Below, piece after piece: positions 49,881-59,517 of a stretch of DNA of 64,000 bases (position 1 is its first letter; every line of letters starts with the position of its first letter). The stretch comes from Streptomyces alfalfae (GTDB lineage: Bacteria; Actinomycetota; Actinomycetes; Streptomycetales; Streptomycetaceae). The stretch lies in assembly GCF_004127445.1 (NCBI RefSeq), contig NZ_QEXM01000042.1, positions 124,001 through 188,000 on the forward strand, written 5' to 3'. The position numbers and the translations under genes were made by a program. The notes below the pieces were generated by a model. That model searched no databases. It saw nothing but the letters and a program-made list of their open reading frames with translations, and had not been told where the DNA came from.

Positions 49881-50777
49881 TCACGGAAACGCCAGGGCGT
49901 CCGGCCGCAGGGCGGGCACGAGCCCCTCCGCCGCCGCGCGCGTCAGCAGCCCGCGCACCGCCGCGTAGCCGTCCTCGCCGAGGTCGGCGGTGAACTCGTT
50001 CACGTACAGCCCGATGTGCTGGTCGGCGACGGACGGGTCCATCTCCTGGGCGTGCTCCATGACGTACGGACGGGAGACCTCCGGGTCGTCCCAGGCCATG
50101 CGGACCGAGGTGCGCGCCGCGTCCGCGAGGGAGCGCAGCACGTCCGGGCCGAGCGAGCGCCTGGCGATGATCGCGCCCAGCGGGATCGGCAGGCCCGTCG
50201 TGGCCTCCCAGTGCTCGCCCATGTCGGCGAGGCGGTGCAGGCCGTAGTTCTGGTACGTGAAGCGCGCCTCGTGGATGACCAGGCCCGCGTCGACCCCGCC
50301 GTCGCGCACCGCGGGCATGATCTCGTCGAACGGCATGACCACGATCTCGCCGACGCCGCCGGACAGCGTGTCCGCGGCCCAGAGCCGGAACAGCAGGTAC
50401 GCCGTCGACTTCTCGCTCGGCACCGCGACCGTCTTCCCCGCCAGGTCGACACCGGCCTCGCGGGTGAGGACCAGCGGCCCGCACCCGCGGCCGAGCGCGC
50501 CGCCGCAGGGCAGCAGCGCGTACTCGTCGAGCACGTAGGGCAGGACCGCGTAGCTGACCTTGAGGACGTCCAGCTCCGAGGAGCCGGGGGCGGCCGCGCC
50601 GCGCTCGGCGACGCCGTTGGTGATGTCGATGTCCGCGAACGTCACGTCCAGCGCGGGCGCGCCCGGCACCCGGCCGTGCGCCCAGGCGTCGAAGACGAAC
50701 GTGTCGTTGGGGCAGGGCGAGTACGCGATCCGCAGCGGGTCAGGCGCGGCGTCGTTCGCGGGGGTCATGGCTGTCAT
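49881..50777 (-). CDS. mqnD: 1,4-dihydroxy-6-naphthoate synthase (futalosine menaquinone pathway)
   Basis: 298 residues: RIAYSPCPNDTFVFDAWAHG at the start, DVLKVSYAVLPYVLDEYALLPCGGALG, and VIHEARFTYQNYGLHRLADMGEHWEATTGLPIPLGAI, all typical of MqnD, a periplasmic-binding-protein fold enzyme. It converts cyclic de-hypoxanthine futalosine. ATG at 50777 (or 50768) overlaps the mqnB 3' end, with GGAGAG upstream. It belongs to the minus-strand unit DUF2771-mqnB-mqnD. Confidence 0.95.
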   Translation of the reverse strand: MTAMTPANDAAPDPLRIAYSPCPNDTFVFDAWAHGRVPGAPALDVTFADIDITNGVAERGAAAPGSSELDVLKVSYAVLPYVLDEYALLPCGGALGRGCGPLVLTREAGVDLAGKTVAVPSEKSTAYLLFRLWAADTLSGGVGEIVVMPFDEIMPAVRDGGVDAGLVIHEARFTYQNYGLHRLADMGEHWEATTGLPIPLGAIIARRSLGPDVLRSLADAARTSVRMAWDDPEVSRPYVMEHAQEMDPSVADQHIGLYVNEFTADLGEDGYAAVRGLLTRAAAEGLVPALRPDALAFP

Positions 50778-51489
50778 GCGTGTTCCAACTCTCCAGTACC
50801 GGCGTGAACTTCCCGAACGCCCCGCCCAGCGCGGCGAGGGCGTCACCGATCCGCCAGGCGGCGCGGTCGCGCGGGCCGACCGGGTTGGAGACCGCGCGCA
50901 CCTCGGCCACCGGCACACCGTGCAGCACGGCCGCCTCGGCGACGCCGAATCCCTCCATCGCCTCGGCCAGGGCGTCCGGGTGGCGCAGCCGCAGCTCGGC
51001 GGCGCGCTCGGCGGAGCCGGTCACCGTCGAGACGGTGAGGACGGCTCCGGTCGCGGCACCGCAGGCGTCGGCGAGCTCCCGTACGAGGGAAGGCGGCGGA
51101 CGGTGGGTGACGGCGCCGAAACCCAGCTCGGTGACGGGCTTGAAGCCCTCGGGGGTCTCGGCGCCCAGATCGGCGGCCGTGACCGCGTCCGCGACGACGA
51201 GGGAGCCGACGGGCGCGTCCGGCGGGAAACCGCCGCCGATGCCCGCGGAGACGACGAGGCCGTAGGGCCGCCCGGCGGCCTCGGCGCGGGCGAGCGCGGT
51301 CGCCGTGCCCGCCGCGGCGGCGCCGGGGCCCACCCCGACGGCGACGACGTCGAGAAGGCTGCCCGCGGGCAGCGCGGCGGCCACCGCGTCCCGTTCGACG
51401 GGGACGGCGGTGGCGATCAGGACGCGCTCAGCGGCCCCGGGGGACGCGCCGTGCGGGGTCAGGAGTCCTTCTTGAACGTGAACGACCAC
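50740..51489 (-). CDS. mqnB: Futalosine hydrolase
   Basis: 249 residues of the nucleoside phosphorylase/hydrolase fold: VLIATAVPVERDAV, VGVGPGAAAAGTATAL, GLVVSAGIGGGFPPDAPVGSLVVAD, and EAMEGFGVAEAAVLHGVPVAEVRAVSNPVGPRD (active-site MEG-type loop). It releases hypoxanthine from futalosine. GTG at 51489 overlaps the upstream DUF2771 gene by 31 bp and its own end overlaps mqnD. The first 22 residues are not conserved, so the start is the least certain part. Confidence 0.94.
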   Translation of the reverse strand: MVVHVQEGLLTPHGASPGAAERVLIATAVPVERDAVAAALPAGSLLDVVAVGVGPGAAAAGTATALARAEAAGRPYGLVVSAGIGGGFPPDAPVGSLVVADAVTAADLGAETPEGFKPVTELGFGAVTHRPPPSLVRELADACGAATGAVLTVSTVTGSAERAAELRLRHPDALAEAMEGFGVAEAAVLHGVPVAEVRAVSNPVGPRDRAAWRIGDALAALGGAFGKFTPVLESWNTHDSHDPRERRRA

Positions 51490-51968
51490 AGGCCGGTGGC
51501 CTTCTGCGTGCCGCCCTCGCCGCCTTCGAGGATGCCGACGGTGGACTTCTTGCCGCCGCCGCCGTACTGCTGGTTGAAGAAGACGTTGCCCGGGATGACG
51601 ACGTAGGTCTTCTTGCTGGCCTCGGTCAGCGGACGGCCGTTCATCAGCAGCGTCCAGCCCTTCTCGGCGATCTCCGGGTCGACGCCGAAGCGGACCTTCT
51701 CGTCGGGATCGACCTTGATGGACTTCACGTCCTTGTCCTGGAGGCAGGACTTGAGCTGCGACTGCTTGAGCTCCTTGCCGTCGTTGTAGCAGGAGGCTTC
51801 CGAGTTCACCGAGTCGCCGCCGACCGTCACGGTGGCGAGCGGCGTCGGCTTGTCACAGGCCGAGAGCACGAGGAGTCCGGCGGAGACGGCGCCAAGGGCG
51901 GCCACGGTGCGGCGGCGGCGCGCCGCGCTGTTCACATTCGCGGCTCCGCCGCGGAGCAGGGAGGTCAT
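51459..51968 (-). CDS. DUF2771 lipoprotein
   Basis: 169 residues. Twin-basic start (RRRRTVAALGAVSAGLLVLSAC) with a lipobox, so exported and lipid-anchored. The mature part has SCYNDGKELKQSQLKSC, a probable disulfide pair, and ends in the beta-rich GLWSFTFKK. DUF2771 has no known function. TAGCCT at 51975-51980, six bases before the ATG, indicates a leaderless mRNA and probably the promoter of the mqnB-mqnD unit. Confidence 0.88.
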   Translation of the reverse strand: MTSLLRGGAANVNSAARRRRTVAALGAVSAGLLVLSACDKPTPLATVTVGGDSVNSEASCYNDGKELKQSQLKSCLQDKDVKSIKVDPDEKVRFGVDPEIAEKGWTLLMNGRPLTEASKKTYVVIPGNVFFNQQYGGGGKKSTVGILEGGEGGTQKATGLWSFTFKKDS

Positions 51969-52031
51969 GGGCGAAGGCTATCGGGCGCGCCGTGGGGTCC
52001 CACTACGCGGGGGTCACGGGCGCGCCGCCCG

Positions 52032-53444
52032 CTACGCGAGGACGCGCCGCGGTCCGCCGCGCCTGGCCGAGGCCAGGAGTCCCCGTACGGTCGAGAGCCA
52101 GCCCGCCGCGACGATCGCCGCGGCCACCGACAGGCCGAGCGGGCCGATCAGCGGCAGCGCGATGCCGATGCCGCCGCCGATGACCCAGGCGACCTGGAGC
52201 AGCGTCTCGGAGCGGGCGAAGGCCGAGGTGCGGACCAGTTCGGGGACGTCGCGCTGGAGCAGCGCGTCGAGGGACAGCTTCGACAGCGCCTGCGCGAAGC
52301 CCGCGCAGGCGCCGAGGCAGGCGACCGCCACCGCGCTGAAGAACACCGCCGACGTGATCGCCACGCCGAGCACCACCGCCACGACCGTCACGATGATCAG
52401 CTCGGGGGCCCGCGCCTTCAGCCAGGCGCCGACCGCCGTGCCGAGCGCGTTGCCCGCGCCCGCCGACACGCCGACTATCCCCAGCGAGACGGCCGCGCTC
52501 TGCCCGGCCAGCGGATGCTGGCGCAGCAGGAACGCCAGGAAGAAGATGAGGAACCCCGACAGGCACCGCAGCGCCGCGTTGGCGGCCAGGGCGTGGGTGA
52601 CGGCGGGGCCGACCGTACGGAGTCCCAGGCGCCGTTTGCGGCCGGTGTCGGCGGCGGCCTCGGCGCGGGCGTGCAGCCGCAGGTGCTCCTCGTCGGCGGC
52701 GAGCAGCGCCTTGCTCTCGCCCTTGGCCGAGTCGACCTTGCGGGGCAGCGAGAACGAGAGCAGCATCCCCGACACGAAGATCACGAACGCGCCGTACAGC
52801 GGCCAGCGCGGCCCGAGCGCCTGGAGCCCCGCCGCGACCGGGGCCGCCACCGCGGTGGCGAGGAGGCCGCCGAGGGTGACCCGGGAGTTCGCCTTCACCA
52901 GGGAGAAGCGCGGTGGCAGCAGCCGGGGGACCACGGCGCTTCTCACCACGCCGTACGCCTTCGACGCCACGAGGACGCCGAGCGCCGCCGGGTACAGCTC
53001 GACGCTGCCGGTGGCCACGGCGCCCGAGAGGACGAGGGCGAGGAGGGCGCGGGCCAGCATGGAACCGGCCATCGCGGCGCGGCGGCCGTGCGGGAGCCGG
53101 TCGAGGAGCGGGCCGATGACGGGGGCGAGCAGGGTGAAGGGCGCCATGGTGATGGCGAGGTAGAGCGCGACACGGCCGCGGGCCTCGTCCGTCGGCACGG
53201 AGAAGAAGACGGTCGAGGCGAGCGCGACGGTGATCATGACGTCGCCCGCGCCGTTCACCGCGTGCAGTTCGATCAGTTTGCCGAGTCCGGACTCGCCCGC
53301 CCCGTGGGCGTGCGTGGCCTTGCGGATGCCGCGCGCGGCGCCCGTGAACGGCCAGTGCAGCGCCCGGACCAGCGCACGCGCCGTCCGCCTCGCCGGTCCG
53401 GGCGAGACGACGGCTACGGGCGTCGACGACCTGGTGGGAGCCAC
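52032..53444 (-). CDS. MFS-type transporter, actinobacterial family
   Basis: 470 residues with 10-12 membrane helices after a 75-residue cytoplasmic N-terminus (RALVRALHWPFTGAARGIRKATHAHGAGESGLGKLIELHAVNGAGD). Helix and loop pattern of MFS: FTLLAPVIGPLLDRLPHGRRAAMAG (motif A), and a long charged central loop near residues 240-275. Substrate unknown. GTG at 53444 with GGAGGGGG upstream, although spacing is long (12 bases). It lies 63 bp upstream of DUF2771 on the same strand. Confidence 0.82.
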   Translation of the reverse strand: MAPTRSSTPVAVVSPGPARRTARALVRALHWPFTGAARGIRKATHAHGAGESGLGKLIELHAVNGAGDVMITVALASTVFFSVPTDEARGRVALYLAITMAPFTLLAPVIGPLLDRLPHGRRAAMAGSMLARALLALVLSGAVATGSVELYPAALGVLVASKAYGVVRSAVVPRLLPPRFSLVKANSRVTLGGLLATAVAAPVAAGLQALGPRWPLYGAFVIFVSGMLLSFSLPRKVDSAKGESKALLAADEEHLRLHARAEAAADTGRKRRLGLRTVGPAVTHALAANAALRCLSGFLIFFLAFLLRQHPLAGQSAAVSLGIVGVSAGAGNALGTAVGAWLKARAPELIIVTVVAVVLGVAITSAVFFSAVAVACLGACAGFAQALSKLSLDALLQRDVPELVRTSAFARSETLLQVAWVIGGGIGIALPLIGPLGLSVAAAIVAAGWLSTVRGLLASARRGGPRRVLA

Positions 53445-53859
53445 CCCGTCATAGTGCCCCCTCCAAGGGTCCACTAGTACGGATAACGGCTGTGAGCCGC
53501 GGCGGGTCCGCGCGCATGGCCGCCCCGGCCCGGCCGCGGGGGCGTTCTCAGCCGGGCGCCGGGGCTTGGCGGAAGGGTCTTTCGGAGCGCGGCTCGGGTC
53601 CCGTCGCGTACGTCGGTGTAGGCCCAGGGGCCAGGAGAAGGTAGCGTGCGTAACGCGCCTGCGGCGGTTGTTCTCGGCCGCGCGCCTCTCGGTCATCCCG
53701 CAGAATGGGTGACGTAGGTGCGCCCGGGGACGTCGGGCGCGGACGTCGACGCGGCCCGCCCCCGGTGCTCGAAAGCCCGGAGGCGCCCTTGCCGCTCCGT
53801 CCGTACCCCCGCACAAGGGTGGCGCACTCGTGAGACGGCGTAGGAGAGAAGCGATACCT
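53445..53859. other. Divergent intergenic region MFS/DUF3027
   Basis: A 415 bp gap with no supported gene. The part next to the MFS gene has an AT-richer stretch (ACTAGTACGGATAACGG, 53473-53489) that may hold its promoter. No clear operator or terminator is visible, and short reading frames here lack codon bias and ribosome binding sites. Confidence 0.35.
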
Positions 53860-54804
53860 GTGAGCGCAGCGACAACGCGAAGCCGTACCCCGCGCACCCC
53901 GCGTACCCCCGACCGCCTCTGCGCCGAAGCGGTCGGCCTGGCGCGTGCGGCGGCCGAGGAGGCCGCCGCGCCCGGTGTGGTCGGTGAGCATGTCGAGGTC
54001 GTCGTCGAGGGCGACCGCGTCGTCACGCACCTCTTCGAGTGCAAGGAGTTCGGCTACCGGGGCTGGCGCTGGGCGGTGACGGTGGCCCGCGCCTCGCGGG
54101 CCAAGGTCGTCACGCTCGACGAGACGGTGCTGCTGCCGGGGCCCGACGCGCTCCTGGCCCCCGAGTGGGTGCCGTGGAGCGAGCGGCTGCGCCCCGGGGA
54201 CATGGGGCCCGGCGATCTGCTGCCGACCGACGCCGAGGACCTCCGCCTGGAGCCCGGTTTCACCGGCGAGGAGGAGCCGCCGCCGAACTCGATCGTGTCG
54301 GGGGAGATGGCGGAGCTGGTCGAGGCGGAGGACGCCGAGATCACCGCGGGTTCGCCCGCCGAGCAGCCGCTGGCGCCCGCGCGCGGCTCCATCGCGGCGG
54401 TCGCCGACGAGCTGGGCATGCGCAGGGCGCGGGTCCTCTCGCGGTACGGGCTGCACGTCGCCGCCGACCGCTGGGAAGAGGGGTACGGCGCGAAGACCGC
54501 GATGGCGCAGGCCGCGCCGGCGGCGTGTGTGAGCTGCGGGTTCCTGGTGGCGATCGGGGGCTCGCTCGGACAGGCGTTCGGTATCTGCGCCAATGAGTTC
54601 GGCCCGGCCGACGGGCACGTGGTCTCCCTGTCGTACGGCTGCGGGGGGCACTCCGAGGCCGCCGTCATGCCGAAGCCGCCGCGGCCCGCGCCGCCGGTCC
54701 TCGACGAGACGCGGCTCGACGAGATGCCGCTGCGGCCCGCGGCGGACTCCGGTTCCGTCCCCGTCTCGGGGCAGGGCGCGAGCGAGGACCTCGGCCACAG
54801 CTGA
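53860..54804 (+). CDS. DUF3027 protein
   Basis: 314 residues. N-terminal domain (about 15-130): AVGLARAAAEEAAAPGVVGEHVEVVVEGDRVVTHLFECKEFGYRGWRWAVTVARA, APEWVPWSERLRPGDMGPGDLLP. C-terminal domain (about 175-270): RGSIAAVADELGMRRARVLSRYGLHVAADRW and CVSCGFL ... CANEF ... YGCGGHSEA, with cysteines able to bind a metal. This is the actinobacterial DUF3027 family, unknown function. The GTG at 53860 (VSAATTRS) is preferred, with AGGAGA upstream. A GTG at 53830 is possible. Confidence 0.88.
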   Translation: MSAATTRSRTPRTPRTPDRLCAEAVGLARAAAEEAAAPGVVGEHVEVVVEGDRVVTHLFECKEFGYRGWRWAVTVARASRAKVVTLDETVLLPGPDALLAPEWVPWSERLRPGDMGPGDLLPTDAEDLRLEPGFTGEEEPPPNSIVSGEMAELVEAEDAEITAGSPAEQPLAPARGSIAAVADELGMRRARVLSRYGLHVAADRWEEGYGAKTAMAQAAPAACVSCGFLVAIGGSLGQAFGICANEFGPADGHVVSLSYGCGGHSEAAVMPKPPRPAPPVLDETRLDEMPLRPAADSGSVPVSGQGASEDLGHS

Positions 54805-55301
54805 GGGCCCCGGGGCCTTGAGCGGTCCCCGCGTGGCCCGGGGCCTCGGCTGTTCCGTGCCGCGTGGCCCGGCGCGGGGGCCCGGCTCCTCCCGCGGCCC
54901 CGGCCGCGCCGTGCCGCCGCTTCGCGGCGTGTCCCGGCTCGGGGGCGCCTGAACCCGGCCCGCGGCCTCGGCCGTCCTGCGCCGCCGCTTCGCGGCGTTG
55001 CCTCCACCCGCCCGCCCTTTCCGTGCGGCCCCGAGGGGTCGTCGTGGGAGGGCGCGGGTCCGGGGGCGGGCTCGGGTGCGGTGTCGGGACGCGTGCCCGT
55101 TCGCGGGGGCCGTGCCGCCGGGTGTCAAGTGGGCGGGTGGGAGACACGCCGCGCAGCGGCGAAAAGTCCTGACCGGCACCCGCCCCGCCGCGAAAGCACC
55201 CCCGACCGCCCCCGGCGAGAAGCGGTACCGTTCGCCCGCAGAGGGGCAAGACCCCAGGGCAAGATCCCCAGGCCACACCCGCGAAGGAAGAGGGACGAAC
55301 C
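54805..55301. repeat. Intergenic inverted-repeat element (copy C) before the sacsin-like gene
   Basis: This 497 bp gap has no gene. It holds copy C of the GC hairpin family: left end CGCCGCTTCGCGGCG (54983-54997) followed by TTGCCTCCACCCGCCC, right end GTGGGCGGGTGGGAGACA and CGCCGCGCAGCGGCG (55147-55161), about 180 bp apart. A lone extra left end lies at 54914-54928. GAAGGAAGAGGGACG near 55285-55299 is the ribosome binding site of the next gene. Confidence 0.7.
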
Positions 55302-58300
55302 GTGAGCAAGATCGTGTGGCCGGCGGCCGAGGGAACGGACCCCTTCGGCACCGCCCGCCTCCGCCGCGGAGTCCTCGACGCCTGGGCCGCCGCTCCCGCC
55401 CGCTTCCGCGAGGACGCCAACGCCGAGGAGGACCTCGCCCTCGGCGGCTACCGCGACCGCCTCGTCGTCGAACTCGCCCAGAACGCCGCCGACGCCGCGG
55501 CCCGCGCGGGCGTCCCCGGACGGCTCGCCCTGACGCTCCGTGACGGCGTCCTCGCGGCGGCCAACAGCGGCGCCCCGCTGGACGCCGCGGGCGTCGAGTC
55601 CCTCTCCACGCTCCGCGCCTCCGCCAAGCGGGAAGAGGCGAGCGAGGCGGGGCAGGAGAACACCGTCGGCCGCTTCGGCGTGGGCTTCGCCGCCGTCCTC
55701 GCCGTCAGCGACGAGCCCGCCGTCGTCGGGCGGACCGGCGGCGTCCGCTGGTCCCTGACCGAGGCGCGCGAACTGGCCGCCGAGACCGCCCGCTTCAGCC
55801 CCGGCCTCGGCGACGAGATCCGCCGCAGGGACGGCCACGTGCCGCTGCTGCGGCTGCCGATGGCCGCCGAGGGCGCCGCCCCCGAGGGGTACGACACCGT
55901 CGTCATCCTGCCGCTGCGCGACGCCGCCGCCAAGGACCTCGTGGCCCGGCTGCTCGACGGCATCGACGACGCCCTGCTCCTCGCCCTGCCGGGCCTCGAC
56001 GAGGTCCGCGTGGAGACCCCGGACGGCACCGTGCGGACCCTGCGCCGCCGCGTCGAGGCCCCGTACACCGTCGTCGAGGACAGCCGCGACGGCACGGCCC
56101 GCTGGCGCACCGTCAGCAGGCGCGGGCCGCTGGACCGCGCCCTGCTGAAGGACCGTCCGGTGGAGGAACGGCTGCGTCCCCACTGGTCCGTCACCTGGGC
56201 CGTCCCCGTGGGCGCCGACGGCGCCCCGGAGCGTCCGCGCTCCACGCCGGTCGTGCACGCGCCGACGCCGAGCGACGAGCCGCTGGGCGTGCCGGCGCTG
56301 CTCATCGCCTCGTTCCCGCTGGACACCGCACGGCGCCACGCCGCCCCCGGCCCCCTCACCGACTTCCTCGTGCAGCGCGCGGCGGACGCGTACGCGGAGC
56401 TCCTCGCCGAGTGGCGGCCCGTGGGGGAAGGCATCATCTCCCTGGTGCCGGGGCCGCTCGGCAGGAGCGAGCTGGACGGCGCGCTGCGCCAGGGCATCCT
56501 GGAGCGGCTGCCGCGCACCGCCTTCCTGCCGCCCGCGCTGCCCCGCGCCGAGGACGACGAGGACGAGCTGCCCGAGGCCCTGCGGCCGCGTGATGCCGAG
56601 GTCGTGGAGGGGGCGGGCGCCGACACCGTACGCGTACTCGCCGAGGTGCTGCCCAGCCTGCTGCCCGCGGGGCTGGAGCGCCGGGCCGAGCTGCGCACCC
56701 TCGGCGTCGCGCGGGTCCCGCTGACCGAGGCGATCGACCGGCTCGCCGGTCTGGAGCGGGAGCCCGGCTGGTGGCGGCGGCTGTACGACACCCTCGCCGG
56801 GGTCGACCCCGAGCGCCTCTCGGGCCTGCCCGTCCCGCTGGCCGGGGGCGTCTCCCGGGCTTTCGGCCCCGGGGGAGCGCGGACGACGATCGGGCCCCGG
56901 CAGGTCCTGCTGCCCGCCTCCGGCGAGGAGCGCGACCAGGCGCCGCTGGCCCGGCTCGGCCTGAAGGTCGCCCACCCGGACGCCGCCCATCCGCTCCTGG
57001 AGAAGCTGGGCGCCCTGCCCGCCACGCCCCGCGCGGTCCTGACGACCCCGCAGGTGCGCGCGGCGGTGGCCGCGTCCCTCGACGACGACACGTGGGACGA
57101 GGAGGCGCTGGACGCGGAGGAGCTGGCGGAGGTCGTGCTCACGCTGGTGCGGGACGCGAACCTCGCGCCGGGCGACGAGCCGTGGCTCGCGGCCCTGGCC
57201 CTGCCCGACGAGGACGGCGAACTCGCCCCGGCCGGTGAACTCGTCCTGCCCGGCAGCCCCTTCGCCGAGGTCATGCGCGAGGACGAACTGGCCCTCGTGG
57301 ACGCGGAGACCGCCGCCCGCTGGGGTGAGCAGCCGCTGGCCGCGTGCGGGGTGCTCGCCACGTTCGCGCTGGTGCGGGCCACCGACGTGGTCCTCGACCC
57401 GGACGAACTCGACCCCCGTGAGGGCGACTTCCCCGAGCCGGACGACGCCGGGCTCCTCGACGCCGTCGACGTGTGGTGCGAGGACGTGCTCGACCGGCTC
57501 CCCGACACGCCCGTGCCGCCCGTGGCCACCGAGGTCGTCGCCGTGCGGGACCTCGACCTGGTCGACGACGACCGCTGGCCGCAGGCCCTCGCGCTGCTCT
57601 CCCGCCCGCCGCTGCGGGACGCCCTGACGCAGCCGCTGCGGGTGCTGCTGCCGGACGGCACGACGGAGACCGTGCGCTCGTACACGGCCTGGTGGCTGCG
57701 CGGGCATCCGGTCCTGGACGGCCGCAGGCCCGCCGGACTGCGCGCGGAGGGCGGCGATCCGCTCCTCGCGGGCCTGTACGACGCGGCGGACGCCACCGGC
57801 TTCGGCGACGAGCAGGTGCTGCGGGCGCTCGGCGTCCGTACGTCCGTGGCCGCCCTCCTGGGCGAGCCGGGCGGCGCCGCCGAACTCCTGGACCGGCTCG
57901 CGGACCCTGCGAGGCCCGTCACCGCCGGTCAGCTGCATGCCCTGTACGGCGCCCTGGCCGACCTGGACCCCGAGCAGGTGACGCTCCCCGACGAACTGCG
58001 CGCGGTGGTGGACGGCGAGCCCGTGGTGGTCGACGCGGCGGACGCGGTGGTCGCCGACGCCCCCGACCTGCTGCCGCTCGCCGGCGGCGTGCCGCTGCTG
58101 CCCGTGACGCCCCGCAAGGCCGCGGACCTCGCGGAGCTGTTCCAGGTGCGGCGCCTGAGCGAGACGGCGGCCGTGGAGCCGGTGGGCGACGGCGTCGAGC
58201 ACGAGGTGCCCGCACCGGTGCGGACCCTGCTGGGCCCCGCGACCCCGAAGACGTACACCGAGTACGAGGAACTGGTCGCGGGCGGCGTCGAACTGGACTG

Positions 58301-58463
58301 GCGCCGCACCCCCGACGGCACCGTCCACGCGGCCACCCTGGAGGGCGTCGCGGCGGGCCTCGCCTGGGCGGCGGGCCAGTGGCCGCGCCGCTTCGAGGTG
58401 GCGGCGCTGCTGGAAGATCCCTCACGGACGGCGGAGCTGGCGCGGGACCGCTGGTTCGACTGA
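55302..58463 (+). CDS. Large sacsin-type GHKL ATPase-like protein
   Basis: 1053 residues. The N-terminal HSP90/GHKL ATPase fold (about 25-200) shows the N-box DRLVVELAQNAADAAARAG and the Gly-rich lid NTVGRFGVGFAAVLAVSDEP. These match the sacsin N-terminal ATPase-like group. The remaining 850 residues are acidic, rich in Leu/Asp/Glu, with no other motif recognised and no membrane segment or signal. GTG start with AGGAAGAGGGACG. It stands alone between repeats and a secreted-protein gene. Function unknown. Sacsin relatives are chaperone-like. Confidence 0.87.
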   Translation: MSKIVWPAAEGTDPFGTARLRRGVLDAWAAAPARFREDANAEEDLALGGYRDRLVVELAQNAADAAARAGVPGRLALTLRDGVLAAANSGAPLDAAGVESLSTLRASAKREEASEAGQENTVGRFGVGFAAVLAVSDEPAVVGRTGGVRWSLTEARELAAETARFSPGLGDEIRRRDGHVPLLRLPMAAEGAAPEGYDTVVILPLRDAAAKDLVARLLDGIDDALLLALPGLDEVRVETPDGTVRTLRRRVEAPYTVVEDSRDGTARWRTVSRRGPLDRALLKDRPVEERLRPHWSVTWAVPVGADGAPERPRSTPVVHAPTPSDEPLGVPALLIASFPLDTARRHAAPGPLTDFLVQRAADAYAELLAEWRPVGEGIISLVPGPLGRSELDGALRQGILERLPRTAFLPPALPRAEDDEDELPEALRPRDAEVVEGAGADTVRVLAEVLPSLLPAGLERRAELRTLGVARVPLTEAIDRLAGLEREPGWWRRLYDTLAGVDPERLSGLPVPLAGGVSRAFGPGGARTTIGPRQVLLPASGEERDQAPLARLGLKVAHPDAAHPLLEKLGALPATPRAVLTTPQVRAAVAASLDDDTWDEEALDAEELAEVVLTLVRDANLAPGDEPWLAALALPDEDGELAPAGELVLPGSPFAEVMREDELALVDAETAARWGEQPLAACGVLATFALVRATDVVLDPDELDPREGDFPEPDDAGLLDAVDVWCEDVLDRLPDTPVPPVATEVVAVRDLDLVDDDRWPQALALLSRPPLRDALTQPLRVLLPDGTTETVRSYTAWWLRGHPVLDGRRPAGLRAEGGDPLLAGLYDAADATGFGDEQVLRALGVRTSVAALLGEPGGAAELLDRLADPARPVTAGQLHALYGALADLDPEQVTLPDELRAVVDGEPVVVDAADAVVADAPDLLPLAGGVPLLPVTPRKAADLAELFQVRRLSETAAVEPVGDGVEHEVPAPVRTLLGPATPKTYTEYEELVAGGVELDWRRTPDGTVHAATLEGVAAGLAWAAGQWPRRFEVAALLEDPSRTAELARDRWFD

Positions 58464-58564
58464 GGGGCGGGCCGGGGCGGACCCGGGCGGAGAGGGCGGA
58501 ACCTCTCCGTCCATATCCCGGTCACGGTTTCTTCACTTTTCATACAACCAGGCGCAGGGGTCGC

Positions 58565-58592
58565 GAGTCTGATCTTCCGAGTCAACAGACTC
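58565..58592. promoter_or_regulatory. Inverted repeat upstream of the secreted protein gene
   Basis: GAGTCTG and CAGACTC, 14 bp apart, with a further GAGTC between them. It lies in an AT-richer promoter-like stretch (58525-58600), 71-98 bp before the start. Operator function is a guess. Confidence 0.35.
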
Positions 58593-58662
58593 CTAGATCA
58601 CCGGGTTCCCGCGTGAAGGCTTGACGCACCGCGGGGAGCCCCTTCTCCACTTGGGGAAACAC

Positions 58663-59493
58663 ATGCGTATTCGTGCCACCGTGGCCGCACTGTCCGGCAC
58701 CCTGGCCCTTTCCGCACTCGCCGTCCCGGCCGCGCAGGCCGCCGACGGACCGAACCTGACGCAGCGCGAGACCGCCATCGCCAAGGCGGCGGCCGACGAG
58801 TCCGAAGGCGACACGAAGATCACGAAGGTCGTCGTCAACAAGGGCAAGGACATCGTCGTCGGCACCACGAACAAGGTGAAGTTCGACATCGCCATCACCG
58901 CGACCGACGCGGAGGGCATCTTCGCCGGCGACGCCTTCCTCTGGCACGGCAGCGACATCGACAACTTGGACGGTTTCCTCTTCTCGGAGGACTCCGGCAC
59001 GTGCACGGCCGTGAACGCGACCACCGCCACCTGCACGGTCTCCGTCGTCGTCGACCCGAAGCTCGACCTCTTCGACAACGTCCTGGCCGGCAAGTGGAAG
59101 GTCGCGGCCTCCGCGATCGGCAACGACGGCGACTACTACCAGGAGGACAACTTCTCCTCCAACGCCCGCATCCAGCGCTACGCCCGCCTCACCACCAACG
59201 CCTCCCCCGAGCCCATCAAGAAGGGCAAGACCCTCACCGTGTCCGGCGCGCTGACCCGCGCCAACTGGTACACCTCGAAGTACGCGGGCTACACCAAGCA
59301 GGACGTGAAGCTCCAGTACAAGAAGAAGGGCGCCAGCAGCTACAGCACCCTGAAGACCGTCAAGTCCGACTCCAAGGGCAACCTGAAGACCACGGTCAAG
59401 GCCTCCGCCGACGGCTACTTCCGCTACGTCTTCGCCGGCACCTCCACCACCCCGGCCGTGACGTCGAAGAGCGACTTCGTCGACGTCCAGTAG
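58663..59493 (+). CDS. Secreted protein with Ig-like beta domains
   Basis: 276 residues. Sec signal peptide with a clear AQA-A cleavage region (ALSALAVPAAQAADG, cut near residue 27). The mature protein looks like two beta-sandwich domains: first (about 45-165) with a Cys pair (SGTCTAVNATTATCTV), second (about 175-276) TNASPEPIKKGKTLTVSGALTRANW, YKKKGASSYSTLKTVKSDSKGNLKTTVKASADGYFRYVFAG, an Ig-like bacterial surface repeat. ATG at 58663 with a GGGGAAAC region upstream. Family not named. Extracellular binding role inferred. Confidence 0.8.
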   Translation: MRIRATVAALSGTLALSALAVPAAQAADGPNLTQRETAIAKAAADESEGDTKITKVVVNKGKDIVVGTTNKVKFDIAITATDAEGIFAGDAFLWHGSDIDNLDGFLFSEDSGTCTAVNATTATCTVSVVVDPKLDLFDNVLAGKWKVAASAIGNDGDYYQEDNFSSNARIQRYARLTTNASPEPIKKGKTLTVSGALTRANWYTSKYAGYTKQDVKLQYKKKGASSYSTLKTVKSDSKGNLKTTVKASADGYFRYVFAGTSTTPAVTSKSDFVDVQ

Positions 59494-59517
59494 GGGCGGG
59501 GAGTGCCGTAGCAGCGG

